Below are positions 48,797 through 57,375 of a stretch of DNA of 64,000 bases, piece after piece. The translations under genes were made by a program, and so were the position numbers. Below the pieces are notes generated by a model. The model was given only the letters and a program-made list of their open reading frames with translations. It was not told the DNA's origin and ran no database searches. Each line of letters begins with the position of its first letter. The stretch's first letter is position 1. The DNA comes from Vicinamibacterales bacterium. Lineage in GTDB: Bacteria > Acidobacteriota > Vicinamibacteria > Vicinamibacterales > UBA8438. The stretch lies in contig CALLXD010000066.1 of NCBI GenBank assembly GCA_937766455.1, positions 1 through 64,000 on the forward strand. Reading direction: 5' to 3'.

Positions 48797-49801
48797 GCGC
48801 CCGGCACGGGAGATGCTCCACGACGCGCCGAACCCGACGAGCGCCAGCACGGACCCACCGAAGACCTGCGGCAAGGAGGGGGCGACCGCGGTGGTGCGGT
48901 AGTCTTCCGGGTCCACTGACGCGACGAGTTCCCCGCTCGTCAGCGCGATACCCCGGACGATGTCGCCAATCTCCGGCGGTACCGGCTCGTTGAAGGGCCA
49001 GAGGCCTATGACGGCGCCGCACAACAATCCCAAGAGAAACCCGAGGGTCGCACGTTCGTAGTTCGCCAAGAGTTTGCGTACGAGGGTGCTGACACCGACC
49101 ACGCCGAGACCAACACCAATTGCCACGGGCACCAGCACGTGCAGCGTGTAGAGCGCGGCACCCCAGTCCCCGGTGCGTGCGCCGTCGGCCGCCAGGGCCA
49201 CCGCGTCGACGATCGCGCGATACTGTCCGAGGACCAACAAGAGATAGGCGCCCGACAGACCCGGCAGGATCATCGCGGCGCCACCGGAGAAACCGGCGGC
49301 GGCGAGCATCGCATAGGCCGCTGGTCCGGGAGTGGCCTGACTCCCGATACGTTCCGGGTTCGTCAGTGCCAGGATGGCCATCAGCCCCACGGCGATCGTC
49401 GCGCTCGTCGCGACGGTGATGTCGAGCGGGCGGAGCATCCGCCAAAGGAGAGGGGCACCGCCGAGCGTGAGGCCGATGAAGAGGCAATACATGGCCCATT
49501 GATGTCGGTCTAGCAGGTTGCCGATGATTCCGGCAAAGCCCGCGATGGCGAGGCCGGCCGCCCCCACGACGCAGGCCAGCATAAGCACCACCTTCGGACG
49601 GAACTTCAAGGTTGAGGCTTCTGCCACCCCGCTGATGAATTGTGGGTAGATGCCGACCGCGAGCAGCATGGTGCCACCCGAAATACCTGGGACCAGGTTG
49701 GCGAGTCCCATGAACGCGCCCCCGATGACACTTCTGGTAGCAATGGCCGCGTGACGAAATTGCGCGATGTCGAGATGAGTGTCGCCTGAGGTTCGTTGCA
49801 T
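48794..49801 (-). CDS. DUF368 polyprenyl-phosphate translocase-like membrane protein
   Basis: This 335-residue protein has about ten membrane helices with the family's mirrored motifs GLANLVPGISGGTMLLAVGI near residue 32 and GFSGGAAMILPGLSGAYLLL near 170. DUF368 members (PopT) return undecaprenyl phosphate to the cytoplasmic face for cell-wall synthesis. The start at 49801 (MQRTSGDTHLD) is preferred; the 92 codons upstream cover the neighbouring gene in another frame. Confidence 0.88.
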   Translation of the reverse strand: MQRTSGDTHLDIAQFRHAAIATRSVIGGAFMGLANLVPGISGGTMLLAVGIYPQFISGVAEASTLKFRPKVVLMLACVVGAAGLAIAGFAGIIGNLLDRHQWAMYCLFIGLTLGGAPLLWRMLRPLDITVATSATIAVGLMAILALTNPERIGSQATPGPAAYAMLAAAGFSGGAAMILPGLSGAYLLLVLGQYRAIVDAVALAADGARTGDWGAALYTLHVLVPVAIGVGLGVVGVSTLVRKLLANYERATLGFLLGLLCGAVIGLWPFNEPVPPEIGDIVRGIALTSGELVASVDPEDYRTTAVAPSLPQVFGGSVLALVGFGASWSISRAGR

Positions 49802-49877
49802 GGTGACTGCGAATGGCGGTGGGGCGGCGACGAGCCGCCCCACCGGTGTGACACTGTCCGCTTGCAGCGGGGTGTGG

Positions 49878-50555
49878 TTAGTTGGCAGCGAAGCAGTAGA
49901 AGAGCCCGGCCCCGCCCGTGGCGACGAGCGCCTCTTGGCCGCATCCACGGCTCGGATGCGATGAGTTCCACGAGCCGTTCCCTCCGCCCTGCTTGTCCGA
50001 ATGGCCGAGCTGGGCTGTCCCGTCGCCATTGCTTGTCCAGTTGTTGCAGGTGTGGTCCGCGCCATCCGCATACGCACGGCCGTTTGGCTGAGACCCGGTC
50101 AAAATGTCGTGCTGATTCGGCGAGTCGCCGACACCGTTGACCCGGTCACCGTTCTCGGTCATGGAGATGACCTTCCCGAGCGCGTTTCCCAATTGTGCCA
50201 ATTCGAGCGTGTCGCCATGAAGGGAGGCGACGTCCGCCGCGACGCGTCGTCGGCCACCGCTGGAGTACCACGGTCCGCTGCCGATCCGATCGCGCGCGTT
50301 CACCGCGTTCGGTCCCTGCGTGCTGAGGTACGCGCGCCAGGTCGAGTCGCCGCGATCGGCCGCTGTGGCCAAGCGCTGGCAGTGGGCGTCCGCCCCGGCC
50401 AGGCCCCCGAGATTGGCTCCGTCTCCCAGGCCGACGCTGGTCACGAAGAACGACATCGGTTCTGGCGGTGCCTGTTGCGCCAGGGTCGCGTACGAGGTGC
50501 ACGCCACCGCGACGGCGACGACTAACGATGCTCTCTGCTGTCTGCTGAATTTCAT
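49878..50555 (-). CDS. Secreted lectin-like (DUF1554-type) protein
   Basis: This 225-residue protein has a signal peptide (ASLVVAVAVACTSYATLA) and a C-type-lectin-like domain: GLGDGANLGGLAGADAHCQR, TWRAYLSTQG, DQHD-like SPNQHDILTGSQPNG, and CNNWTSNGDG through GLFYCFAAN. Cysteines at DAHCQR, HTCNNW, SRGCGQ and FYCF could form two disulphides. It probably binds glycans outside the cell. It has a strong GGAGGTC ribosome site. Its ATG overlaps the stop of an unconvincing upstream open frame. Confidence 0.78.
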   Translation of the reverse strand: MKFSRQQRASLVVAVAVACTSYATLAQQAPPEPMSFFVTSVGLGDGANLGGLAGADAHCQRLATAADRGDSTWRAYLSTQGPNAVNARDRIGSGPWYSSGGRRRVAADVASLHGDTLELAQLGNALGKVISMTENGDRVNGVGDSPNQHDILTGSQPNGRAYADGADHTCNNWTSNGDGTAQLGHSDKQGGGNGSWNSSHPSRGCGQEALVATGGAGLFYCFAAN

Positions 50556-51140
50556 GTTCTGACCTCCGCGTTCAGGGGCTGTTCGATGGTCACCCGAACG
50601 CGTATGTTGCCGGCGTGACCATTCACGAGCTGGACTGCAATTCTCTCACGGCGATCGATTTCTGAGCGACATCGTCGCGTCGCGACCCTCGGCAAGCCGT
50701 GGGCGAGCGGCGCCACATCCCGACGGTTCGCCGGCGCGCTCTGTGCGGGCCCACGCACGCAGAGGCGACCGGCGGCTCCGCGTTGTGTCATGCGAAACGG
50801 CCTTGTGGGCAGTCCCATCCGGTGTCGTGTCGCGCACGGCTTGCGCCCCTCACGCTGGCGATGCCGGTGTCGTGCTGCCTGTCGCGCGGCCGGGTGCACG
50901 ATCCGAGACGACGAGATGCCGCGGGGTGCATGTGGCGGAGCGTCGCCGCGCCGTGCCCTGCCAGTTAGGGACACGACCTCACCCTCGGTGGGGAAGCGAC
51001 TGGTGCGTCTTATCGTGCCGCAACTCAGGCCGCAACGAATCCGCAACTAGGCGGCAGCCATGTCGGTAGGCGCATTCTTAGATGGTGCTACTATCTGGCG
51101 ATAGCGTCGTTGCTATTGCAACTTAAGAGAAAGGACCTCG
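50556..51140. other. Spacer without supported genes
   Basis: These 585 bases hold no supported gene. A minus-strand open frame ends across the lectin ATG with a protein-like tail (IAVQLVNGHAGNIRVRVTIE) but is shadow-like upstream; it may be a decayed coding remnant. The last 60 bases are AT-richer, contain TACTAT (51089-51094) and lead to the GAAAGGAC ribosome site of the next small gene. Confidence 0.45.
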
Positions 51141-51360
51141 ATGGAGGACGATTATTCAGCAACTGGAAGACGAGAAGGAAGCGCTAACGGGAAGGCTCGG
51201 AGCGGTGGATGCGGCGCTTGCCGCGCTGCTCGGTGGGTCCGCGCCAGCGAAACGCGTGGGACGTCGCCCCATGACAGCCGCAGAGCGGCGAGCGGTGTCG
51301 GAGCGTATGAAGAGGTCGTGGGCAAAGAGGAAGAGGCAGATGGGTACGAACAAGAAGTAG
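51141..51360 (+). CDS. Small basic coiled-coil protein (paralogue 2, frame break)
   Basis: In the frame ending TAG 51358-51360 the sequence reads IQQLEDEKEALTGRLGAVDA, then a short linker GGSAPAKRVGRRP and MTAAERRAVSERMKRSWAKR. This is the same layout as the protein at 46711-46959, which reads IIDNLKAERAALLSGLAKIE and MTDEQKRAISARMKKSWAAR. The only good start (ATG 51141 behind GAAAGGACC) is one base out of frame: a single extra base near 51147-51149 would give ME(A/T)IIQQLEDEK. The repaired length is 72 residues. Function is unknown. Confidence 0.7.
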
Positions 51361-51502
51361 GATGCTCAAACGTGCTGCATTACGCCGAGATGACACACTT
51401 TAGCTATATGTACAGGCTTAGAACTGCACGCTGCCCAAGTAGTTCATCGAGTTCGATTGTCCCTTCCGATCGACCGGGCGTTGCGTCCACCCTGCGGGAC
51501 GC

Positions 51503-53047
51503 TCACGCTGCCTCCAAACGAAACTGCACCGCCTCAGCCAGATGCTCGACGCCGATCCGTTCCGCGTCTGCGAGGTCGGCGATGGTACGGGCCACCCGTA
51601 GCAGTCGGTGACAACTCCGCGCTGACAGATGGAACCGGCGGCTGGCGGCGTCGAGCACGCCCACGCCGGATGGGTCGAGGGAGCAGTGGCGGGCAAGCGC
51701 GAGGCCCTCGAGGCGCGCGTTTGTCGGGCTAGCGGCCGCGGGCCCGTGGCGCGCCCACTGACGGTCCCGTGCCGCCCGGACCCGTTGTCGCACGCGCGCC
51801 GACGACTCGCCGGGCGCTGCCTCCGTGAGCGCCGCGAATGGCACGGCTGGTACCCAGACGCCCAGATCGATCCGGTCCAGGAGCGGGCCCGAGAGTCGTC
51901 CTCGGTAGCGGTCAATTGCCTGCGGCGTGCAGCGGCAGGCCCGCCGCTCGTCCCCTTGAAATCCACATGGGCAGGGGTTCATGGCGGCGACGAGCATGAA
52001 CCGGGCCGGGAAGACAGCGGTATGCGCGGCGCGCGCGATCCGGATAGTGCCTTCCTCGAGGGGTTGTCGCAGGGCGTTGAGGACATGGCGGGCGAACTCG
52101 GCGGTCTCGTCGAGCAAGAGTACGCCGTTGTGAGCGAGGCTGATCTCGCCCGGCCGCGGTACACTCCCGCCGCCGACCAGTGCGACGTTGGAGGTGGTGT
52201 GATGGGGTGCGCGGAACGGCGCCACGCGAAGGAGCCCGGCCGCCGGGGGAAGGAGCCCGGCGACAGAGTGGATGGCGGTGGTTTCCAGCGCCTCTTCCGG
52301 CGTCAGGGGCGGGAGAATCCCTGGCAAGCGCCGAGCGAGCATGCTCTTGCCGGCCCCGGGAGGGCCGACGAAAAGCAGGTTGTGCCCCCCTGCCGCTGCG
52401 ATTTCCAGGGCTCGCCGCGCCAGCGCCTGACCCTTGACGTCGGCGAGATCAGCCAGACCGATCTCGTTGCCTGTGTGACCGGAGCCGCTCGTCTGCGGCG
52501 CGCGGTGTGATGGGAGCGCCTGGCCCCCGGTCAGGAGCGCCACGGTCTCTCGCAGTGACGTGACTCCCACTACAGTCAGCCCGGACACGAGCGATGCTTC
52601 GGTGGCGTTTGCGGCCGGGAGCACCATCGAGCGGACACCGTCGCGCCGCGCACGGGCCGCGATGGGGAGGGTGCCGCGAACGGACCGCACTGCGCAATCG
52701 AGTGAGAGCTCCCCGAGCACCAGGATGTCGTCGAGGTGTCGCAGCGGCAGCAGGCCAGAGGCGGCCAGCACGCCGAGAGCAATCGGCAGATCGAAGGCAC
52801 CCCCGATCTTCCGAATATCCGCTGGGGAAAGATTAACGGTGACGCGTCGTTGTGGAAATTCGAATCCAGAATTGCGTACCGCGCTCTGCACCCGTTCTCG
52901 TGATTCGCGCACACTGGCATCGGGTAGCCCGACCATTGTGACCGCTGGCAATCCTCCGTCTGAGACATCCACCTCGACATCGATCGGGTACGCGTCGATG
53001 CCGAACGTTGCGGCCGTGCGAAGCGTGGCGAGCACACCACAACTCAT
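51503..53047 (-). CDS. comM: YifB/ComM-family Mg-chelatase-like AAA+ ATPase
   Basis: This 514-residue protein has an N-terminal Lon-like fold (YPIDVEVDVSDGGLPAVTMV, VNLSPADIRKIGGAFDLPIA), an AAA+ domain with Walker A FVGPPGAGKSMLARRLPGIL and Walker B GVLLLDETAEF, the zinc-type cluster MNPCPCGFQGDERRACRC, and a C-terminal helical region (SARSCHRLLRVARTIADLA). ComM is a hexameric helicase that extends integration of donor DNA during natural transformation, which fits the comEA-like gene at 19.4 kb. The start at 53047 or the GTG 12 bases later are both plausible. Confidence 0.92.
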   Translation of the reverse strand: MSCGVLATLRTAATFGIDAYPIDVEVDVSDGGLPAVTMVGLPDASVRESRERVQSAVRNSGFEFPQRRVTVNLSPADIRKIGGAFDLPIALGVLAASGLLPLRHLDDILVLGELSLDCAVRSVRGTLPIAARARRDGVRSMVLPAANATEASLVSGLTVVGVTSLRETVALLTGGQALPSHRAPQTSGSGHTGNEIGLADLADVKGQALARRALEIAAAGGHNLLFVGPPGAGKSMLARRLPGILPPLTPEEALETTAIHSVAGLLPPAAGLLRVAPFRAPHHTTSNVALVGGGSVPRPGEISLAHNGVLLLDETAEFARHVLNALRQPLEEGTIRIARAAHTAVFPARFMLVAAMNPCPCGFQGDERRACRCTPQAIDRYRGRLSGPLLDRIDLGVWVPAVPFAALTEAAPGESSARVRQRVRAARDRQWARHGPAAASPTNARLEGLALARHCSLDPSGVGVLDAASRRFHLSARSCHRLLRVARTIADLADAERIGVEHLAEAVQFRLEAA

Positions 53048-53165
53048 TGCAAGATGTTGTCCGGAGCGTGGCACCGCGCGATATACGGCGCCAGGGCCGC
53101 CGCCGGTCGGATCACGCCACATCGGGCGCGCCCGGACATCGCAAATTCTGCTACGAGGCGGGCGT

Positions 53166-54968
53166 CTATCGAGGAAATTCGGCCTGGATGAACACGCGGT
53201 GTTGCTGGGCGAGATCCCGAGCGGACGGTGTAATGATCGTCCGCTCGTCGACGGTAATGCGGCGGTCGTCCCGCAGCGCCTGGCGCACGTCGTCCTCACA
53301 CACGAACTCCACTACCGGGTCCGGCGCCGGTGGAACGGTGGCCTCGTGGCTGCGTGCAGCTGCCGCCGGCGGGCTCTCGGAATGAGACGCGGTCCGAACC
53401 GGCTCAGCGGCGGGCGGTCTGATGGGGGGAGCACTCGGGCCGGCCGTCTGGCCCGTCGTGCCGGCAATGCCGCGCGAGGCAAGAAACGTTTCGATGCGAC
53501 GGGAGAGTAGGGCGGGGTCGACCCCGCCGCGGGCCGGCTTCTCGGGCGTTTCCGGTAGGCGCGGCAGAGCGGGGGCCGCCGCGTCGCCGACCAGCGTCTT
53601 CGCCGGACGGATCTCGTAGGCGAGCCGTTTGGTATTCAGCAGGTGCCGCGGTGTGATGTTGTCGGAGGTGATATTGCCGCCGTGGCCGCCACACCCAAGT
53701 GTCATGGACGGCGCCAATCCGGTCGTCATTCCGGTCGAGCCGAGCGTGGTCGGGGTGTTCACGACAATGCGGAAGGCCGATTTCTTGAGGCCAAATTCCA
53801 GGATGACCTTTTCGTCTTGGGAGTGAATCGACATGGTGTGCCCCATGCCACCGTATCGGAGAATCTCCTGGCAGCGGGTGCAGCCTTCGCGCCAATCGGC
53901 GACCACGTAGAAGGACAGGACCGGGCAGAGCTTCTCCATCGAGAGGGGGTACTCGCGTCCGACGCCATCAAGCGGCGCGATGAGGACCCGCGTGTCGGGT
54001 GGGGCATCTATGTCGACGCGGCCTGCGATGTCCAGCGCCGTGCGTCCAACCAGCTCCGGGTTGGGGAGCCGGTCCGGTGTTACCAAGGTGGCGGCCAGGC
54101 GCGCGGCTTCATCGGGGTTGAGAAAATAGCCGCCCTGCCGTTCAAACTCCCGTCGTACCTCGCCGGAGATCACTTCGTCGACCACCACGGAGTTTTCCGA
54201 CGAGCAGAGCACCCCGTTGTCGAACGTCTTGCCAGTGATGATGTCGGCCACAGCCTTGGTCACAATGGCGCTGCGTTCGATATACGCCGGTGCGTTGCCT
54301 GGACCGACCCCGTAGGCCGGTTTTCCGGCGCTATACGCCGCGCGAACCAGCGCGAGCCCCCCGGTGGCTAGAATCAGGGCCACCTCGCGACGGCGCATCA
54401 GTTCCTGCGTGCCTTCGAGCGTCACCACGCTCATACAATTGATGGCCCCGTCCGGCGCGCCGGCAGACAGGGCGGCCTCTGTCATGACCTCGGCTACCCG
54501 TTGGATCGAGCGGACGGCCGACGGGTGTGGGCTCAGGACCACGGCGCAGCGTGCCTTGAGACAGACCAGTACCTTGTATATCGCTGTCGATGTGGGATTG
54601 GTGGAGGGGACGACCGCCGCGACGACGCCGAACGGTTCAGCAATGTCTACGACCCGGCTCTCCTCATGCCGCGCGATGACCCCGACCGTGCGCATCGGCC
54701 TGATGAATTGGTAGATCGTCTCCGCGGCGAACAGGTTCTTTCGGACCTTGTCCGCCTCGAGACCGAATCCCGTTTCTTCGACTGCCATCCGAGCGAACGG
54801 CGCGGCCTGGGCGGCCGCGGCACCGGCCATGGCGTCGACGATTCGATCGATCTGCTCCTGCGTGAGTTCGGCCAGACGTGCTTGTGCCGCTTTGGCGCGG
54901 CGGGCTAAGGCACGGGCTTCCCGGATAGAGTCCAGGTCGCGGTCGGTCTGCGGCGGAGGTTCGGCCAT
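53166..54968 (-). CDS. Acylating aldehyde dehydrogenase with microcompartment-type C-terminal tail
   Basis: This 600-residue enzyme has an aldehyde-dehydrogenase core (about 1-450) of the EutE/PduP acylating group that makes acyl-CoA from an aldehyde, NAD and CoA: VPSTNPTSTAIYK, YGVGPGNAPAYIE, the catalytic cysteine in DNGVLCSSENSVVVDE, and GCGGHGGNITSDNITP. The last 150 residues are extra: a Pro/Ala-rich linker then FVCEDDVRQALRDDRRITVD and IITPSARDLAQQHRVF, a segment type seen on other microcompartment enzymes and probably an encapsulation or assembly module. It follows the BMC shell gene by 108 bases. Confidence 0.88.
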   Translation of the reverse strand: MAEPPPQTDRDLDSIREARALARRAKAAQARLAELTQEQIDRIVDAMAGAAAAQAAPFARMAVEETGFGLEADKVRKNLFAAETIYQFIRPMRTVGVIARHEESRVVDIAEPFGVVAAVVPSTNPTSTAIYKVLVCLKARCAVVLSPHPSAVRSIQRVAEVMTEAALSAGAPDGAINCMSVVTLEGTQELMRRREVALILATGGLALVRAAYSAGKPAYGVGPGNAPAYIERSAIVTKAVADIITGKTFDNGVLCSSENSVVVDEVISGEVRREFERQGGYFLNPDEAARLAATLVTPDRLPNPELVGRTALDIAGRVDIDAPPDTRVLIAPLDGVGREYPLSMEKLCPVLSFYVVADWREGCTRCQEILRYGGMGHTMSIHSQDEKVILEFGLKKSAFRIVVNTPTTLGSTGMTTGLAPSMTLGCGGHGGNITSDNITPRHLLNTKRLAYEIRPAKTLVGDAAAPALPRLPETPEKPARGGVDPALLSRRIETFLASRGIAGTTGQTAGPSAPPIRPPAAEPVRTASHSESPPAAAARSHEATVPPAPDPVVEFVCEDDVRQALRDDRRITVDERTIITPSARDLAQQHRVFIQAEFPR

Positions 54969-55076
54969 GGTGGTTGGCGGCCAGGGTGCGTGGAATCAGG
55001 AGCCGCCGGGAGTACCGTATCCCCCCCCGACGGTGTTGCGCTGGCAGTGTCAGCTGGTCGTCTAGCTGCCGGTTCG

Positions 55077-55364
55077 CTAGTTCCCGGTCCGCGGCTGCGG
55101 GAGAATTTTCTCTACCTCGCTGTGCGGACGTGGGATCACATGCACTGACACCAGTTCGCCCACCCGACGGGCAGCCGCAGCGCCGGCGTCGGTGGATGCC
55201 TTGACGGCGCCGACGTCCCCTCGGACAAATACGGTGACGAACCCGGCTCCGATGTACTCTTTACCGACCAGCACGACATTGGCCGCCTTCACCATGGCGT
55301 CCGCGGCCTCAATCGAGCCGACCAGGCCCTTGGTTTCAACCATACCGAGTGCTTCGAGGGACAT
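55077..55364 (-). CDS. Bacterial microcompartment shell protein (BMC-H)
   Basis: This 95-residue single-BMC-domain protein resembles PduA, EutM and CcmK, which tile into hexagonal shell facets. The sequence starts [20 protein letters not shown] and holds the pore-loop region [20 protein letters not shown], where alanine replaces the serine of PduA's GSG pore, and the conserved [20 protein letters not shown]. The start is ATG 55364 behind CGGAG; nine upstream codons are not family-like. It is the first gene of a two-gene unit with the aldehyde dehydrogenase. Pentamer (BMC-P) and trimer (BMC-T) genes are absent. Confidence 0.96.
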   Translation of the reverse strand: MSLEALGMVETKGLVGSIEAADAMVKAANVVLVGKEYIGAGFVTVFVRGDVGAVKASTDAGAAAARRVGELVSVHVIPRPHSEVEKILPQPRTGN

Positions 55365-55375
55365 TATCGATCTCC

Positions 55376-55444
55376 GGGTCTTGCGACCCAATGGGCGTGG
55401 CTAAGTTCATTCCGCGGGTGGACGCCGCACGGGGCGGCATCCAC
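55376..55444 (-). promoter_or_regulatory. Two hairpins in the BMC shell-gene leader
   Basis: On the minus strand GGGTC-GCAA-GACCC (55389-55376), with a GNRA tetraloop, abuts the CGGAG ribosome site. Further upstream an 11-base-pair stem (GTGGATGCCGC/GCGGCGTCCAC, one wobble) spans 55444-55418. They could affect translation or mRNA stability of the shell gene, which must be made in large excess. Confidence 0.35.
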
Positions 55445-55505
55445 GCACTTCTCAGGCTGTTGCAGCCCTGAAACGCTGGGCCAAAAGCGCCGGAAATGTA
55501 ACATA

Positions 55506-55535
55506 TTGCAGAAGATGCGGCAATAGCGCTAATAT
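55506..55535 (+). promoter_or_regulatory. Candidate promoter of the 55.5-kb lipoprotein
   Basis: TTGCAG (55506-55511) and TAATAT (55530-55535) are 18 bases apart. The gene's ATG begins only 14 bases after the -10 box, so the transcript would have almost no 5' leader. Confidence 0.5.
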
Positions 55536-55548
55536 CCCTCACTGTCCT

Positions 55549-56454
55549 ATGAACGCACTGCTGACCATTCCATCTTCGCTTCGTACTGCCGTGTTGATCG
55601 GCGGCCTTGCCGCCATGGCTGGCGCCGCCAGCTGTGGACTCGCCGACACGGCCTCGCCCGTGGCGACGCCCTCCGTGGGCCTGAACCGTGACCGTGTGCC
55701 GCTCGGTGGGCCGCTGGATTTGACCTACCGGTTTACGGTGGCCCAGGACGCTGCTCCGTTGGACAGTGACTATGTGGTGTTCGTCCATTTTCTGGACGCC
55801 GATGGCGAGCTGATGTTTACGGACGATCACGATCCGCCGCAGGCGACATCCAGTTGGCAGCCGGGTCAGGAGATCGGCTACGACCGGAGAATGATCGTCC
55901 CTGTCTATCCGTACATCGGTGAGGTCACCGTGGCCGTGGGGCTATATTCGCCAACCGCTGGCGACCGCGTGCCGATGGCGGGCGAGCACCTGGGCCAGCG
56001 AGCATACGCCGTCGCCACACTGCAGATGGCGCCTCAGTCAGAGAGCGGCTTCCTCATGTACGAGGATGGATGGCACGCGGCTGAATCGGTGCCTGAGGCC
56101 CCAGATCGCGAGTGGCGCTGGACTACGGGACAGTCCACGATTTCGTTCAGGAATCCGCGATCTGACTCCACCTTGTATCTGGAAGTCGATGGTCGCCCCG
56201 AGTTGTTCGAGGTTCCCCAGGTACTGACGCTGAGCGCCGGCGACACCGTCATCGACACGATCGGGCTTGACGCGATCGAGCCGAGTTTCCACGTTGTTCC
56301 GATTCCGGCCGCGAGCTTCGGGGATGCCGACAGCGTGACGCTGACCCTGACGGTCGACCCGCCCTTCGTCCCGTCGGAAGTCACGGATGGCGCGAACAGC
56401 GACGGTCGCGAACTCGGAATGCAACTGTTCTACGCGTTCCTCGAAGAGCAATAG
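55549..56454 (+). CDS. Lipoprotein of unknown function
   Basis: This 301-residue protein has a signal with lipobox-like end (AAMAGAASCG). An immunoglobulin-like beta domain follows (LDLTYRFTVAQDAAPLDSDY, VVFVHFLDADGELMFTDDHD, EVTVAVGLYSPTAGDRVPM), then a second beta-rich half (FLMYEDGWHAAE; TLYLEVDGRPELFEVPQVLT). It is not recognised as a named family. It is divergent from the BMC gene, with about 185 bases between. It may be an envelope protein. Confidence 0.75.
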   Translation: MNALLTIPSSLRTAVLIGGLAAMAGAASCGLADTASPVATPSVGLNRDRVPLGGPLDLTYRFTVAQDAAPLDSDYVVFVHFLDADGELMFTDDHDPPQATSSWQPGQEIGYDRRMIVPVYPYIGEVTVAVGLYSPTAGDRVPMAGEHLGQRAYAVATLQMAPQSESGFLMYEDGWHAAESVPEAPDREWRWTTGQSTISFRNPRSDSTLYLEVDGRPELFEVPQVLTLSAGDTVIDTIGLDAIEPSFHVVPIPAASFGDADSVTLTLTVDPPFVPSEVTDGANSDGRELGMQLFYAFLEEQ

Positions 56455-56496
56455 CCACGACCATCGGGACGTCGGTGTCGCGCCGAGAAGTTACCG

Positions 56497-57198
56497 ATGA
56501 ACGACCAGGCGAGGCGAGTGCCGTGGTATCCTGGAGGGATGGATTTTGCCTCCAAGGCGCTCCAGTTGTCGCTGCTCGCCCTGTTGCTGCTGGTCAAGCC
56601 AGCGGTCGCGCCGGCCTCGGCCGAACTCGCGCTGTTGACCACTGGGCGGACGCTGGCGATCACGGGGCATGAGTTCCAGGGCGACCGCGTGGTGTTGCAT
56701 CTGCCGAACGGCGGCCAAATTATTTGCGCGCGGTCGCTGATTGTGCGGATCGAAGCGGACTACGCGCCACCGCCACCCGCGGAGATACTGGTGGAGGCCA
56801 CGAGCCCTCAAGCACCCCCGCGGCCGTTCGCCGCCATCATTGACGCCGCCTCGGTTCGTCACGGGGTTGACGCCGAATTGCTGTTTGCCCTGATTGAGGT
56901 GGAATCCTCCTATCGTCCCAACGCGGTGTCCCCGAAAGGGGCCATGGGGCTGATGCAACTCATGCCCGCCACGGCCCAGCAATATGCGGTAGCCGATCCG
57001 TATGACCCGTCGGACAACGTCGAAGCGGGCACCCAGCACCTTCGCTCACTCCTTGACCGCTACGATGTCAACTCGGCCTTGGCAGCCTACAACGCCGGGG
57101 AGGGGTCGGTGCGCAAGTTCGGCGGCGTGCCGCCGTTCCCGGAAACCCGGCGCTACGTCACCAAAATACTCGCACTCGCGGACGCCGAACACGAGTAG
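56497..57198 (+). CDS. Lytic transglycosylase (SLT domain)
   Basis: This 233-residue protein has a signal peptide (SLLALLLLVKPAVAPASA), a short beta region (LPNGGQIICARSLIVRIEA) and an SLT/goose-lysozyme-like domain: ALIEVESSYRPNAVSPKGAM with the catalytic Glu, GLMQLMPATA and SALAAYNAGEGSV. It cuts glycan strands in peptidoglycan, often to make space for secretion or pilus complexes. The ATG at 56497 has GAGAAG at a good distance; the ATG at 56539 has GGAGGG too close. It lies upstream of the secretion/pilus operon. Confidence 0.9.
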   Translation: MNDQARRVPWYPGGMDFASKALQLSLLALLLLVKPAVAPASAELALLTTGRTLAITGHEFQGDRVVLHLPNGGQIICARSLIVRIEADYAPPPPAEILVEATSPQAPPRPFAAIIDAASVRHGVDAELLFALIEVESSYRPNAVSPKGAMGLMQLMPATAQQYAVADPYDPSDNVEAGTQHLRSLLDRYDVNSALAAYNAGEGSVRKFGGVPPFPETRRYVTKILALADAEHE

Positions 57199-57375
57199 GA
57201 CGGGCCGGCCGTCGAGCGCTACGCTGCCGCGCCTCTGCTCAAGCCCCGACGTGTCGGACATCGGCTGGCTGCGGCGCCACGGGAGACAGCTCTTCTCTTG
57301 GTGCGCGAGAATGGTATGTGTCTGACACGAGCTTGCGTCCTCAGATGAACGCGCGCCCATCCGGGTGCTGATCTT

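Noticed and set aside
50552-51046. Gene upstream of and coupled to the lectin-like gene
   Set aside because: The last 30 residues look protein-like and the stop overlaps the lectin ATG, but the rest is Arg/Pro-rich shadow sequence without a ribosome site.
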